DNA of 64,000 nucleotides, taken from Nitrospira_D sp019636945. GTDB lineage: Bacteria > Nitrospirota > Nitrospiria > Nitrospirales > Nitrospiraceae. Below the pieces are notes generated by a model. The model had not been told where the DNA came from. It saw nothing but the letters and a program-made list of their open reading frames with translations, and made no database searches. Position 1 is the stretch's first letter. Each line of letters starts with the position of its first letter. A program made the translations under genes and the position numbers. Below are positions 54,435 to 62,956 of this stretch, one piece after another. The stretch is from NCBI RefSeq assembly GCF_047338595.1, contig NZ_JBLFBO010000006.1:145102-209101 (forward strand), written 5' to 3'.

Positions 54435-54803
54435 ATGCTGTCTCCCGAACAGACCACACGCCAACGCATCATCGAACTCCTGAGCGGCGCTCCAATGACG
54501 AGCTATCAACTCGCTCGAGCCCTGGGCATTCCTGAACGGCTGGTAGAGGAACACCTGGCTCATGTGGTAAAAACGGTGAGTCGAGACCGGTCACGCCGAT
54601 TTCTGCGTGAACCGTCAAGTTGCCTGGACTGTGGATTCATGTTTCGCGACCGTACACGTTTGACACGACCAAGCCGTTGCCCGCACTGCCGAAGTGAAGG
54701 GATTACTCCCCCACGCTACCATATTGAATCACTCGCGTCTGGCACGACACTTGACAGCCCGATGGCGTCACGCCGGATCGATAGTGGGAAAGGATATGTA
54801 TGA
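54435..54803 (+). CDS. HTH / zinc-ribbon predicted regulator (COG3357-like)
   Basis: A 122-residue protein: winged-helix-type N-domain (TTRQRIIELLSGAPMTSYQLARALGIPERLVEEHLAHVVKTV, about 6-46) followed by a C4 zinc ribbon, CLDCGF...CPHCRSEGI (about 62-92), the layout of COG3357-type putative regulators. DNA targets are unknown. ATG 54435 is preferred to a TTG at 54414. Its last codons overlap the next gene by 4 nt (ATGA), so the pair is translationally coupled. The gap upstream, 54203-54434, holds only weak promoter-like sequence. Confidence 0.85.
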   Translation: MLSPEQTTRQRIIELLSGAPMTSYQLARALGIPERLVEEHLAHVVKTVSRDRSRRFLREPSSCLDCGFMFRDRTRLTRPSRCPHCRSEGITPPRYHIESLASGTTLDSPMASRRIDSGKGYV

Positions 54804-55021
54804 AGACAGCACGCCTCGTACTCTGTGCCCTCTGCATCACCGTGCTATTCGGCTGCTCCGACAAGGCAAAAGAGCTGCTGGAGACCGCCGCGTTCGAAGA
54901 AAGCCAAAGCAATTTTCCGCACGCACTGGAGATCTACCAGGAACTGGCTCGGGCCTATCCTGAAAGTAAAGAAGGGGAAATCGCACGTGCCCGGATCGCC
55001 GACCTAAAATCTAGACAATAG
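54800..55021 (+). CDS. Small TPR-like lipoprotein
   Basis: A 73-residue lipoprotein: signal MKTARLVLCALCITVLFGC with lipobox LFGC (Cys19), then one TPR-like hairpin (ETAAFEESQSNFPHALEIYQELARAYPESKEGEIARARI), resembling a shortened YfiO/BamD-type repeat. Too short for a full BamD. The role is unknown, perhaps as an envelope adaptor. It overlaps the regulator gene by 4 nt at ATG 54800, with AAAGGAT upstream. A Cys-containing leader preceding the lipobox (LCALC) is unusual. Confidence 0.78.
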   Translation: MKTARLVLCALCITVLFGCSDKAKELLETAAFEESQSNFPHALEIYQELARAYPESKEGEIARARIADLKSRQ

Positions 55022-55208
55022 CCGTCGTCCTCCCGAAGCAGGGGCTTGACGTCAGCTTTCCGTACAGAGCGCGCCGCGTTGCCCGGGTATACCCTACCTT
55101 TACCCCCTCTATCCCCCTCTTTCGTTGCATAGCCTGTTTCGTCTCATCCTCTAAGTTTGTCAGAGGGCGCGGGTGGCACATGACCGAACCAAGACAGGAG
55201 GGGGAAAC

Positions 55209-55571
55209 ATGAAGACCTACACGGTTCGCAAGACATTACGGACTTCCGCTCGGTGCCAGCTCTGCTACTTTTGTAATGGTTCTCTCACGACCGGGATCGT
55301 GTGGGATCTGTCGGAAGTAGGTTGGCGCGCGGCTGGAGAACGTCCGGTTCACCCTGGGACCGAATCGACCGTCTACATGACCGTTCTTGAGGGAGGCCAA
55401 CCGCACAACATATTGATTGATGCCGCCGTGGTCCGCTGGGCTGATGGTCAAATTGCAGGTTGGGAAATCCTCCGGATGGATGAAGCAAACCGAACCCGGT
55501 TGGCCCAGTTCGTTGAAAAGCTTAGATCCGCTAACCCAACAGAGACGCTGCTCACCGGCTCACGCACATGA
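55209..55571 (+). CDS. PilZ-like domain protein
   Basis: A 120-residue protein following the PilZ beta-barrel pattern: RKTLRTSARCQLCYFCNGSLTTGIVWDLSEVGWRAAGERPVHPGTESTVYMTVL, then IDAAVVRWADGQIAGWEILRMDEANRTRLAQFV. The RxxxR at the start and D/NxSxxG (DLSEVG) positions fit a c-di-GMP site, though with deviations, so binding is uncertain. Cys-rich CQLCYFC is unusual. ATG 55209 follows a strong GGAGGGGG site; the opening at 55173 ignores it. The gap 55022-55208 holds nothing obvious. Confidence 0.72.
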   Translation: MKTYTVRKTLRTSARCQLCYFCNGSLTTGIVWDLSEVGWRAAGERPVHPGTESTVYMTVLEGGQPHNILIDAAVVRWADGQIAGWEILRMDEANRTRLAQFVEKLRSANPTETLLTGSRT

Positions 55572-55587
55572 CTCAGCCCTCCTCCCT

Positions 55588-56421
55588 TTAGGACTGAGTC
55601 GCCCTATCAGGTGTTGCGCGAGGGAACCAAGGGAAAAAGGCATTGGTCGTCGCCTGATAGGCTTTATACTCTTCTCCACGAGTGGAGAGGGCTTCCCGTT
55701 CCGCTCGTGGAATCCCGGTGACTCTGAACAATAACCACCCCATACCGATGGGGCCCACCCAGGTAAACAACCAGCCGGGAGCCCCCAAAGTCATCACCAC
55801 ATACGAACACCAGTGCAGCCAGTCAAAGAAGTAATTTGGATGCCGTGAATAACGCCAGAGTCCCTCCCGCAAGACACGCCCCTGGTTCCGCGGATCGGCC
55901 CGGAAGTAGGCAAGCTGCCGATCAGCCTTTGCTTCCCAAGACACAGCGAGCCCCCAGATCAGCAGCCCGAGCATTTCCACAACCGATGACGGAACCCGTG
56001 GGTTCCAAAGCACCACGAGAAATGGAAAGGAAAACACCGCCACGGACACGGCTTTCCATTGGAAATAGACGAACATGTTGACCGACTCGGAATCACCCCA
56101 TTCCTTCCGCAAACGCCGATAGCGATTATCCTCCGGTTGCCCGTCTAGGCGTTGCGAATAAATGTGGTGCCCCAGCCGACCGGCATACATCAGCACGAGC
56201 ATCGCCGTCAGCATGATCCGCTCAATTCCAGCAGGGGCTTGCGTGATGTACAGGAACACCGAGGCAATCAGCCCCACACACCACCCGACATCCCCAATAG
56301 CAGCATTTTTGGTCTTCCGTTGCACCAGCCACAAGATCACCATCAGGATTGCGACTGCGATATAGGCGATCACGACCAGCGACAGCGGATCCGCTTCATC
56401 CATCCCATCTTGCATTCCCAT
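55588..56421 (-). CDS. DUF1295 membrane protein (steroid 5-alpha-reductase family)
   Basis: A 277-residue polytopic inner-membrane protein with about six to seven hydrophobic helices and the C-terminal NAD(P)-binding-like signature LREGLWRYSRHPNYFFDWLHWCSYVVM, typical of DUF1295 and isoprenylcysteine methyltransferase-type superfamily proteins. The substrate is unknown; reduction of a lipid double bond or a related role is suggested by the fold only. ATG 56421 has TAGGA upstream. It is 12 nt after the SDR gene upstream, so the two are probably co-transcribed and may act on one metabolite. Confidence 0.85.
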   Translation of the reverse strand: MGMQDGMDEADPLSLVVIAYIAVAILMVILWLVQRKTKNAAIGDVGWCVGLIASVFLYITQAPAGIERIMLTAMLVLMYAGRLGHHIYSQRLDGQPEDNRYRRLRKEWGDSESVNMFVYFQWKAVSVAVFSFPFLVVLWNPRVPSSVVEMLGLLIWGLAVSWEAKADRQLAYFRADPRNQGRVLREGLWRYSRHPNYFFDWLHWCSYVVMTLGAPGWLFTWVGPIGMGWLLFRVTGIPRAEREALSTRGEEYKAYQATTNAFFPWFPRATPDRATQS

Positions 56422-56433
56422 TGTTCCTACCCT

Positions 56434-57315
56434 CTATGCCAATGTTGATTCATAATCCCACAGGTCGCCCTCTTTCTGCATCCGGCCCCGTACCCACTCA
56501 CGGAATCCTGGGATGGGAAACGACAAGAGCGACTGGAGCTTGTCGCAGTTCAAGGAAAGATCTCGCGGTCGCGGGGCTCCTGTATGACCTGCGGCAGACC
56601 CTTCAGTAAGATGCCCCCGCAGCTCCGGATAGGGGGCCAACAGCACCTGCCCAATCTCCCACCGAGAGAGTCGATCCCGACCGCCCAAGTGATAGAGACC
56701 CGATGCCCCCTGCTTCACCAATTCCCAAGTCGCTCGTGCGATCACCCCTGCCGGCAAGGGGCAGCGATACTCATCGCGATAGAGCGTCATCTGGTGACCA
56801 CTCTTCGCAGTGCGACTCATATCCTCGACAAAACTCCTGTCACCATTCACAGAGGCGCCCGCTGTCAGCACAATGCGCAGCACCGTAAGCCCTGGATTCT
56901 GCAACACTCGGTGTTCAGCTTCAAGCTTGGTTTGGCCATAGACATTGATCGGGTTGGCGTGATCCGTCTCTCGATACCACCCACCCTGCCCATCAAAGAC
57001 TTCACCGCTCGACAGGAAGACAAAGGGGATCTCCTTGGAGCAGCCGGCCAGATAGGCCGTGGCTTCGACATTGATACGTCGAGCCTGCTGCGGGTCGCGC
57101 TCGCAATCCTTCGTCCGGCTCAAAGCCGCACAGTGTATGACCGCGCTCGGCTTAAGCGATCGCCAGGCCTGCTCGACAGCCCGCTGGTCCGTCAGATCCA
57201 GATCAGCCCGACTCAGGCCATGAACCTCCCAATCAGGCGCCCATCGAGAAGCGTTCTTGATAATGTACTGCCCGATTAATCCCGCTGCCCCGGTGATGAT
57301 GGCAAGTGGCTTCAT
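56434..57315 (-). CDS. RfbD-like SDR reductase (dTDP-4-dehydrorhamnose reductase family)
   Basis: A 293-residue extended short-chain dehydrogenase: the Rossmann motif GAAGLIGQYI (residues 9-18), VIHCAALSRTKDCERDPQQARRINVEATAYLA and the catalytic YGQTK (Tyr/Lys) near residue 130. The pattern matches RmlD/RfbD and the related SAM-synthetase beta-subunit (MAT2B)-like proteins. No rmlABC genes are nearby, so rhamnose synthesis is not claimed. It lies just upstream of the DUF1295 gene. The start ATG at 57315 directly precedes the GxxGxxG motif, as usual. Confidence 0.85.
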   Translation of the reverse strand: MKPLAIITGAAGLIGQYIIKNASRWAPDWEVHGLSRADLDLTDQRAVEQAWRSLKPSAVIHCAALSRTKDCERDPQQARRINVEATAYLAGCSKEIPFVFLSSGEVFDGQGGWYRETDHANPINVYGQTKLEAEHRVLQNPGLTVLRIVLTAGASVNGDRSFVEDMSRTAKSGHQMTLYRDEYRCPLPAGVIARATWELVKQGASGLYHLGGRDRLSRWEIGQVLLAPYPELRGHLTEGSAAGHTGAPRPRDLSLNCDKLQSLLSFPIPGFREWVRGRMQKEGDLWDYESTLA

Positions 57316-57470
57316 CTCAGGCCAACCCGTATCCCGGTGTCTTCATGAAGGATGGTCGACAACACTGTTCGGCAAATCCCCAGCGAGCAAAGGGGCCGGG
57401 CACGAGTGTCCGGTGGGTTGAGCCACAGAGCATCGAGATACATGAAGCTGATGCGATTTTTCACCGCCAG

Positions 57471-59153
57471 CTATTGACGCGTCAATTTCCGATATCGAAT
57501 CCGATGCGGCTGGTCAGCCTCCTTACCCAAACGTCTCTTCCGATCGGCTTCATACTCACTGTAATTCCCCTCGAACCAGACCACCTTACTGTCGCCTTCG
57601 AATGCGAGAATATGGGTGGCGAGACGGTCGAGAAACCACCGGTCGTGACTGCTGATCACCGCGCAGCCGGCGAAACTTTCGAGACCTTCCTCAAGTGCTC
57701 GCAGCGTATTCACATCGAGATCGTTCGTGGGCTCATCAAGGATGATCAAATTTGCCCCCTCCTTCAACATACGCGCCAAATGCACGCGATTGCGCTCTCC
57801 GCCAGAGAGATCTTTGACTTTTTTCTGTTGATCTGTCCCAGCGAAGTTGAAACGGGCACAGTAGCCGCGAGCGTTGACTTCAGTTTTGCCGAGCTTGACG
57901 GTGTCCTGCCCATCCGAAATGATTTCATACACCGTTTTGTTCCCGTCCAGGCTTCGATCCTGATCCACATATCCCAGCTTGACCGTCTCACCGATCTTGA
58001 TCGTGCCGGCATCCGGCTTCTCTTTGCCAATAATCATCTTGAACATGGTCGTCTTTCCTGCACCATTGGGACCGACCACACCGACGATCCCGCCTTTCGG
58101 CAGGCTGAAATTGACCTTCTCATAGAGCACATTGTCCCCGAAAGCTTTACTGATCCCGGTGGCTTCGATGACTACATCACCGAGACGCGGTCCCGGGGGG
58201 ATATAGATCTCCAGATCTTCCGCCACCTGCTCCTGCTTTTGATTGACGAGTTCTTCGTAGCGGTTCAGACGCGCCTTACCTTTGGATTGCCGCGCCTTCG
58301 GCGACATGCGGATCCACTCCAACTCATGTTCCAGCGTTTTCTTCCGCTTCGATTCCGCCTTTTCCTCTTTCTCCAGTCGGTCTTTCTTCTGCTCCAACCA
58401 GGAACTGTAATTACCTTGGAAGGGAATCCCATGACCTCGGTCCAGTTCCAAAATCCAGCCGGCGACGTTGTCCAGAAAGTACCGATCGTGCGTCACCGCG
58501 ATGACTGTCCCCTTATACTGTTGAAGATGCTGTTCGAGCCATTGCACTGATTCCGCATCGAGGTGGTTCGTCGGCTCGTCGAGTAACAGAATGTCCGGCT
58601 CTTGGATCATCAAGCGACAGAGTGCGACTCGACGCTTTTCTCCGCCGGACAAGGTCCCCACTTTCTGGTCGGCAGGCGGACAGCGCAATGCATCCATCGC
58701 GATATCGAGCTGATTCTCGAGCTCCCAGCCATTCGCCGCTTCGATCTTCTCTTGCAGCTGCGCCTGCTTGTCGAGCAGCTTTTCCATTTCATCCGGGCCG
58801 ACCTCGCCGATCTTGTTGCTGACGGCTTCGTATTCATGGATCAGCGCCACTAACTCCGCCTTACCCTCTTCGACGACTTCTTTGACCGTCTTGTTGGGAT
58901 CGAGCTGCGGTTCCTGTTCCAGCAGACCGACGCTGTAGCCTTTGGATCTCGTGATCTCGCCTGTGTAATTTGGATCCACACCGGCAATGATCTTCAACAG
59001 CGAACTCTTGCCCGAACCGTTCAAGCCCAGCACTCCGATCTTCGCCCCGTAGTAGAAACCGAGGTAGATCTCCCGCAACACCTGTCTCTTGGGCGGATAG
59101 ACCTTCCCGACATTGACGAGTGAAAAAATAACCTGCTTATCATTCGTGGCCAT
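57471..59153 (-). CDS. ettA: Energy-dependent translational throttle protein EttA
   Basis: A soluble ABC-F ATPase that gates the ribosomal E site according to ADP/ATP. The 560-residue protein has two ABC domains with Walker A GLNGSGKSS (about 38-46) and GPNGAGKTT (about 357-365), signatures LSGGEKRR and LSGGERNR, and the PtIM linker (about 240-310, EWIRMSPKARQSKGKARLNRYEEL). Length and QFEG features match E. coli EttA. A start of ATG at 59153 fits the family N-terminus. It is monocistronic; the gap before the SDR gene is empty. Confidence 0.95.
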   Translation of the reverse strand: MATNDKQVIFSLVNVGKVYPPKRQVLREIYLGFYYGAKIGVLGLNGSGKSSLLKIIAGVDPNYTGEITRSKGYSVGLLEQEPQLDPNKTVKEVVEEGKAELVALIHEYEAVSNKIGEVGPDEMEKLLDKQAQLQEKIEAANGWELENQLDIAMDALRCPPADQKVGTLSGGEKRRVALCRLMIQEPDILLLDEPTNHLDAESVQWLEQHLQQYKGTVIAVTHDRYFLDNVAGWILELDRGHGIPFQGNYSSWLEQKKDRLEKEEKAESKRKKTLEHELEWIRMSPKARQSKGKARLNRYEELVNQKQEQVAEDLEIYIPPGPRLGDVVIEATGISKAFGDNVLYEKVNFSLPKGGIVGVVGPNGAGKTTMFKMIIGKEKPDAGTIKIGETVKLGYVDQDRSLDGNKTVYEIISDGQDTVKLGKTEVNARGYCARFNFAGTDQQKKVKDLSGGERNRVHLARMLKEGANLIILDEPTNDLDVNTLRALEEGLESFAGCAVISSHDRWFLDRLATHILAFEGDSKVVWFEGNYSEYEADRKRRLGKEADQPHRIRYRKLTRQ

Positions 59154-59230
59154 ATAGTCCCCTACTTTAGCTGGTAATGTGCTGCCTAATTAAAAAAACG
59201 ATCCCTTCCAGGAATTGGTGCACCCGCCGC

Positions 59231-60037
59231 CTACAGCGAATGCAGGACTTGGAGCCCGGCGCTCGCCTGAGCGGCCAAGCCGGCCAAGCTGTCTCTGACT
59301 TCTGATTCGTTACGCACAGGGGTGGGAAACGCCACACGCCCGCCCTGTATCCGGCCAGGAATAGTGAGCCGAAGATGAAACCCCAGCCGATCCAGTGCGG
59401 TCACCGTCGCCTGCTGCACCTCCGTATCGCCTAACGTGCGGGCCAGTCGCAACAACGTCTCCGATTGCTCCGTATTGAGTTCGTGGATCAGATCGAGGGA
59501 TGCAGTTGCAAGCGGGTCCACAGCCGCCGCGACATAGTCAGCCGGTGTCACCCAGCCCATCGACCCAAACCCACCGACAAAGTAAATCTCCGCGATGGCC
59601 ATGCGGAAGAAACCGAAATCCTGATAGTCCACCCAGTAAGAGGCGTTGGCATGGCGGTCCAGGTAACGGGCGCGAATCTCAGCGTTCTCCTCTTTCGGCA
59701 CCTTGGTCACGGAGCCCATCACCGTGACCCTGGCTGCCCCAAGTGGATCAACCCTGCTCTCCGGTGGCGTCACCAGTAAACTGGCACGTGGATCGCCCAG
59801 GAGGTTTTGCGTATGCATCGCCATCGTGCTGATCAGAAAGACCGGATGTCCTTCGGCATCCAACCCATAGGGCATCACCGACCCAAAGGGCCACCCTGGC
59901 TGTTTGCGCGAGAGGGTTGAAAGACTCCCTGTCTGCTGCAAGTACACCAGCGTCTTGGCCCGCTCGGCATGGGAGGGTTCAGGAACCTCAGGACCGTCTG
60001 ACTCAGGCCCGCTGTTATGTTGCCGTGATGAGGACAT
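59231..60037 (-). CDS. HugZ-like pyridoxamine-phosphate-oxidase-fold protein
   Basis: A 268-residue protein with a split-barrel FMN/haem-binding fold (about 25-170: TLSRKQPGWPFGSVMPYGLDAEGHPVFLISTMAMHTQNLLGDPRASLLV, YWVDYQDFGFFRMAIAEIYFVGGFG) plus a DUF2470-like C-domain (about 175-265). Family members include HugZ haem oxygenases for iron from haem, but some are FMN-binding of unknown function, so enzyme activity is not claimed. The ATG at 60037 is preferred over an upstream opening at 60079. It is divergent from the TIR gene across 272 bp. Confidence 0.85.
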   Translation of the reverse strand: MSSSRQHNSGPESDGPEVPEPSHAERAKTLVYLQQTGSLSTLSRKQPGWPFGSVMPYGLDAEGHPVFLISTMAMHTQNLLGDPRASLLVTPPESRVDPLGAARVTVMGSVTKVPKEENAEIRARYLDRHANASYWVDYQDFGFFRMAIAEIYFVGGFGSMGWVTPADYVAAAVDPLATASLDLIHELNTEQSETLLRLARTLGDTEVQQATVTALDRLGFHLRLTIPGRIQGGRVAFPTPVRNESEVRDSLAGLAAQASAGLQVLHSL

Positions 60038-60245
60038 GCAATGATCGCTTTCCGGTACTCGTTGAGTTGAGGGACACATTACTCGGATCTGTTGAACATT
60101 TCCACTGAGGGCGCAGTCGGGGCAGGGAAGCGTATGAGATAGAGGCTACGGTGCTCAGATGCAGACACCGTCGGCGGCGAGAGTCTGGACCCGATCGAGC
60201 CGGGCTCGGTCAACACCTCAGTCTATCCAGCAAGACCCCACTGCC

Positions 60246-60274
60246 TTGAGCGGTACTCCTCTTTGCGTTATGGT
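60246..60274 (+). promoter_or_regulatory. Candidate promoter of the TIR/TPR unit
   Basis: TTGAGC (60246-60251) and TATGGT (60269-60274) lie at 17-nt spacing, with expected start near 60281. The leader then holds GGAGGCCTCC (60294-60303), a palindrome containing the ribosome site of the TIR gene, which could reduce translation. Confidence 0.5.
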
Positions 60275-60309
60275 ACTCTGCGTTTTCATACGTAGGAGGC
60301 CTCCGTCGG

Positions 60310-61248
60310 ATGCCCGGCGTCTTTCTCAGCTACTCACGAGCAGACCTGCCGTTGATCGAACAACTTGCGGCCCGCCTTCGAGCGTCGTTGCCGGAGATTT
60401 CGATCTGGCGTGACCAAGAGAAGATCTACGGAGGGCAGCAATGGCCTAAAGTCTTGGGCGAAGCGATTGCCGATCAGGAGGTCTTTCTTCTCGCCTGGTC
60501 AAAGAACTCGGCGATCTCGCATTTCGTTGAGCTGGAATGGAATACCGCCATCGCGCTCAAAAAGACCATCATCCCTTGCCTGCTTGACGACACCCCCCTC
60601 GCTGTAGCGCTCAGAGCATTTCATGGGTATTCAGTGCAGGATGTCGCGGGGCTAACCACTTGTCTATCAGCTGCGCCGCCGGCTGACCAGAGCAGACGAA
60701 TACCCGTCCTGGGCAAGTTGCATGACATCACAGCGCTAGAAGAGACTGCCGTGCTGGCACAGGCCAAGGCCGTCTTCGCCCAACAACAATGGACGGTCCA
60801 AGGAAACATCTACCAGGCCGGTGGCGATATCCACATCCACAATGCACCCTCGACAGCGACGATGCCGGAGAAGGCCAAACCGCTTGTCGAGCGATGGCAG
60901 GCCTGGGCAGGTCTCGCTGTGGCTGTTCTCACGGCGGTGACGCTCCTCCTGGATCTGCCGGCAAAGTGGGGTGGAGCGCCTCCATCAGCCGTGCCGTTGG
61001 AGCAGCCGCTTGCAGGAACGGTGTTGGACGAAGGAACCGGGGAGCCCCTGCCAGATGTCGTCATCTCCCTTCCGGATTTCGACATGAAACGAACGTCGGA
61101 AGGGGATGGGTCCTTCCGTTTTCGCGTAACCAGCCAAAGACAAGCCTCGATTAAATTTACGGCTCAAAAGAGTGGATACAAGAGTTACTCAAACTACGCC
61201 ACCTTGGGAAACACGGATCTGCGTTTCCCAATGGAGAAGGGGGAATAA
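60310..61248 (+). CDS. Membrane-anchored TIR-domain protein with periplasmic regulatory domain
   Basis: A 312-residue protein. The TIR domain (about 1-115) has FLSYSRADLPLIEQLA, WRDQEKIYGGQQW, AWSKNSAIS and FVELEW; Glu76 fits the catalytic Glu of NADase TIRs. A linker with NIYQAGGDIHIH (about 167-178) and one helix (about 198-215) follow. Residues about 230-312 form a carboxypeptidase-regulatory-like beta domain (LAGTVLDEGTGEPLPDVVISLP, GDGSFRFRV), predicted periplasmic, with the TIR domain cytosolic. No sirtuin-like or ThsA partner is near. The next gene overlaps by one base. A defence or stress-signalling role is inferred. Confidence 0.85.
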   Translation: MPGVFLSYSRADLPLIEQLAARLRASLPEISIWRDQEKIYGGQQWPKVLGEAIADQEVFLLAWSKNSAISHFVELEWNTAIALKKTIIPCLLDDTPLAVALRAFHGYSVQDVAGLTTCLSAAPPADQSRRIPVLGKLHDITALEETAVLAQAKAVFAQQQWTVQGNIYQAGGDIHIHNAPSTATMPEKAKPLVERWQAWAGLAVAVLTAVTLLLDLPAKWGGAPPSAVPLEQPLAGTVLDEGTGEPLPDVVISLPDFDMKRTSEGDGSFRFRVTSQRQASIKFTAQKSGYKSYSNYATLGNTDLRFPMEKGE

Positions 61249-62555
61249 TGCGCACACGAACCTCCCTGATTGTGTTCGTCCTGATGCTCCCGATGTCGGT
61301 CGGATTCGTACATGCCGAGAACTGGTTGCAGGGCCAAGTCCTGGAGCAACATGGAGGCACGAAACGGCCGGCAACCGGCGCACAGGTCTGGATCGTGAAC
61401 ATCGGCAATCCTTACCTGACGCAAGCGGATGGAGGCTATCGTGTGCTGGTACCCGATGCCATTCGAATCGGTCAAACCATCGCGCTGTACGTCAAGCGTA
61501 AGGGTTGGGCGATTGCCACACCCCTGGCCGGCAAAGTGCAGCTCTCTCCGGAACTCACAAGCGACATTATCCTCGCCCCCGAGGCCTCTCCCATATTTCT
61601 CTCCTCGGCACAATTCGATACATTCCTGGAAAGTCTGCCGGAAAAGCTCAGGAAACAGGTCACACTCACCGGCAAGGATGGTGCCGTCGACCCAATGCAG
61701 GCGGTGAAGGAGTATGCGGCTACCCACGGACTTCCGGCACAAGAGGTCAGAGCCAAGGTCGAAGAGTTGGTCAAGCAGTACGAACAGTCCGATGACCGAG
61801 GGAAGCAGTGCCTCGCCGCCATCTATAACAAGCACCTCAAACAGGCCGCCACGTGCCGTCAGCAGAACACCATCAATAAGCTGGACCTGCTCAAACGGAA
61901 AAGTGACGAGATTGAAGCCTTGTCCCGAACGATCCGGAAAACCGAGAGCCCGAATGAACCCTCTGTCGCAGGAAGATTCATGACGACGCTCCGAGTACCG
62001 GCTGAACCCACGCCCATGCCCTGGGCCGGGTCACGACACGACCGACCGGGATTCTTGCTGGTCAGTGGCCACATGGTTACGATCGCCGATTCCGCTCAAT
62101 TGGACGAGGCCAAACGCGAACTGATCCAACTCACGGAAGATGTCGTGGAGGATTTCCGTCTCGCGGGACATGCCTATTACGCAAATTATGAATTTGATCA
62201 GGCGTTGGCCGCCTATCAGGAAGGCCTGCGATACGTGTCAAAGCAAGCGATGCCGACCCTTTGGGCAACGCTGATGATCGATATCGGAAACACGCAGCGA
62301 TACATCGCGGTTCGGTCAGAGGAGGAGGGCCTTCATCAACACTTCCGCGCCGCAGCCGTGGCCTTACGAGACGCCTGTACCGTATACTCGAAAAAGGATT
62401 TCCCGGAGTTGTGGGCCAAGATCCAGAACAACTTGGGAAATGCGCTCCAGGAAGACGGTGAGCGCACCAACGGGCCGGAGGGCGCGAAGCTCCTCCGCGA
62501 GGCCGACGAAGCCTATCGTAAGGCCAAATCAGTCCCTACAAGTCAGACGCCGTAA
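61248..62555 (+). CDS. Exported partner with regulatory-like and TPR domains
   Basis: A 435-residue protein with a Sec signal (MRTRTSLIVFVLMLPMSVGFVHA, 1-23). An N-terminal carboxypeptidase-regulatory-like beta domain (about 27-115, WLQGQVLEQHGG, GYRVLVPDA) resembles the periplasmic domain of the TIR protein. A middle helical part follows (about 120-290, including two cysteines QCLAA and TCRQQ). The TPR-like C-terminal half (about 295-425) has YEFDQALAAYQEGL and FPELWAKIQNNLGNALQEDGER, a repeat style often fused to TIR or CHAT proteins. Its ATG overlaps the TIR stop by one base. It is presumably periplasmic. Confidence 0.82.
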   Translation: MRTRTSLIVFVLMLPMSVGFVHAENWLQGQVLEQHGGTKRPATGAQVWIVNIGNPYLTQADGGYRVLVPDAIRIGQTIALYVKRKGWAIATPLAGKVQLSPELTSDIILAPEASPIFLSSAQFDTFLESLPEKLRKQVTLTGKDGAVDPMQAVKEYAATHGLPAQEVRAKVEELVKQYEQSDDRGKQCLAAIYNKHLKQAATCRQQNTINKLDLLKRKSDEIEALSRTIRKTESPNEPSVAGRFMTTLRVPAEPTPMPWAGSRHDRPGFLLVSGHMVTIADSAQLDEAKRELIQLTEDVVEDFRLAGHAYYANYEFDQALAAYQEGLRYVSKQAMPTLWATLMIDIGNTQRYIAVRSEEEGLHQHFRAAAVALRDACTVYSKKDFPELWAKIQNNLGNALQEDGERTNGPEGAKLLREADEAYRKAKSVPTSQTP

Positions 62556-62580
62556 GAACCAGCGAGATGGCTGGATGTGG

Positions 62581-62748
62581 CTAAATCCCCAGTTCTTCCG
62601 ATAGCCGCACTTCGGATTCATCGACGATCTCTTCCAGGCAGGTGAAGCAGGAGAATGGAAAGCGATCGACGGAGATCGCGCAGACTTCTCCGACTGGCGA
62701 CTCTTCCAGGGCAGGGCCGCCGCACTCCTTATGAATGAGCACGAGCAT
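62581..62748 (-). CDS. Small Cys-rich (putative zinc) protein
   Basis: A 55-residue protein starting MLVLIHKECGGPALEE with Cys9 and Cys23, and a CFTC pair at Cys34 and Cys37. This suggests a zinc knuckle or ribbon. AGGAGA lies 6 nt before the ATG at 62748 and codon use is normal, so it is likely real although very short. Function unknown. It converges with the TPR gene (25-nt gap) and its 5' end faces the mlaA promoter region. Confidence 0.65.
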   Translation of the reverse strand: MLVLIHKECGGPALEESPVGEVCAISVDRFPFSCFTCLEEIVDESEVRLSEELGI

Positions 62749-62956
62749 CAGATTTCTCCTATCACCAGTACACTCACTCGATCAACACGATCACAGTCCT
62801 CTCCCCTCATCATAAGCGACTTCCCACCTTGCACGATAGTGATATAGGAGAAGACCAACAGAAATTTATGATTGGCGGGGGACGCCGCTTTTGATACAGT
62901 GCGGCGCCATATTGAGGGTATCAGTTTGTTCAGTTTTTAGGAGGATGAGTAGGAGA

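Noticed and set aside
60310..61248. Thoeris-type defence system
   Set aside because: No SLOG/sirtuin-type ThsA partner is adjacent, and the TIR gene has a membrane helix and periplasmic domain not found in ThsB.
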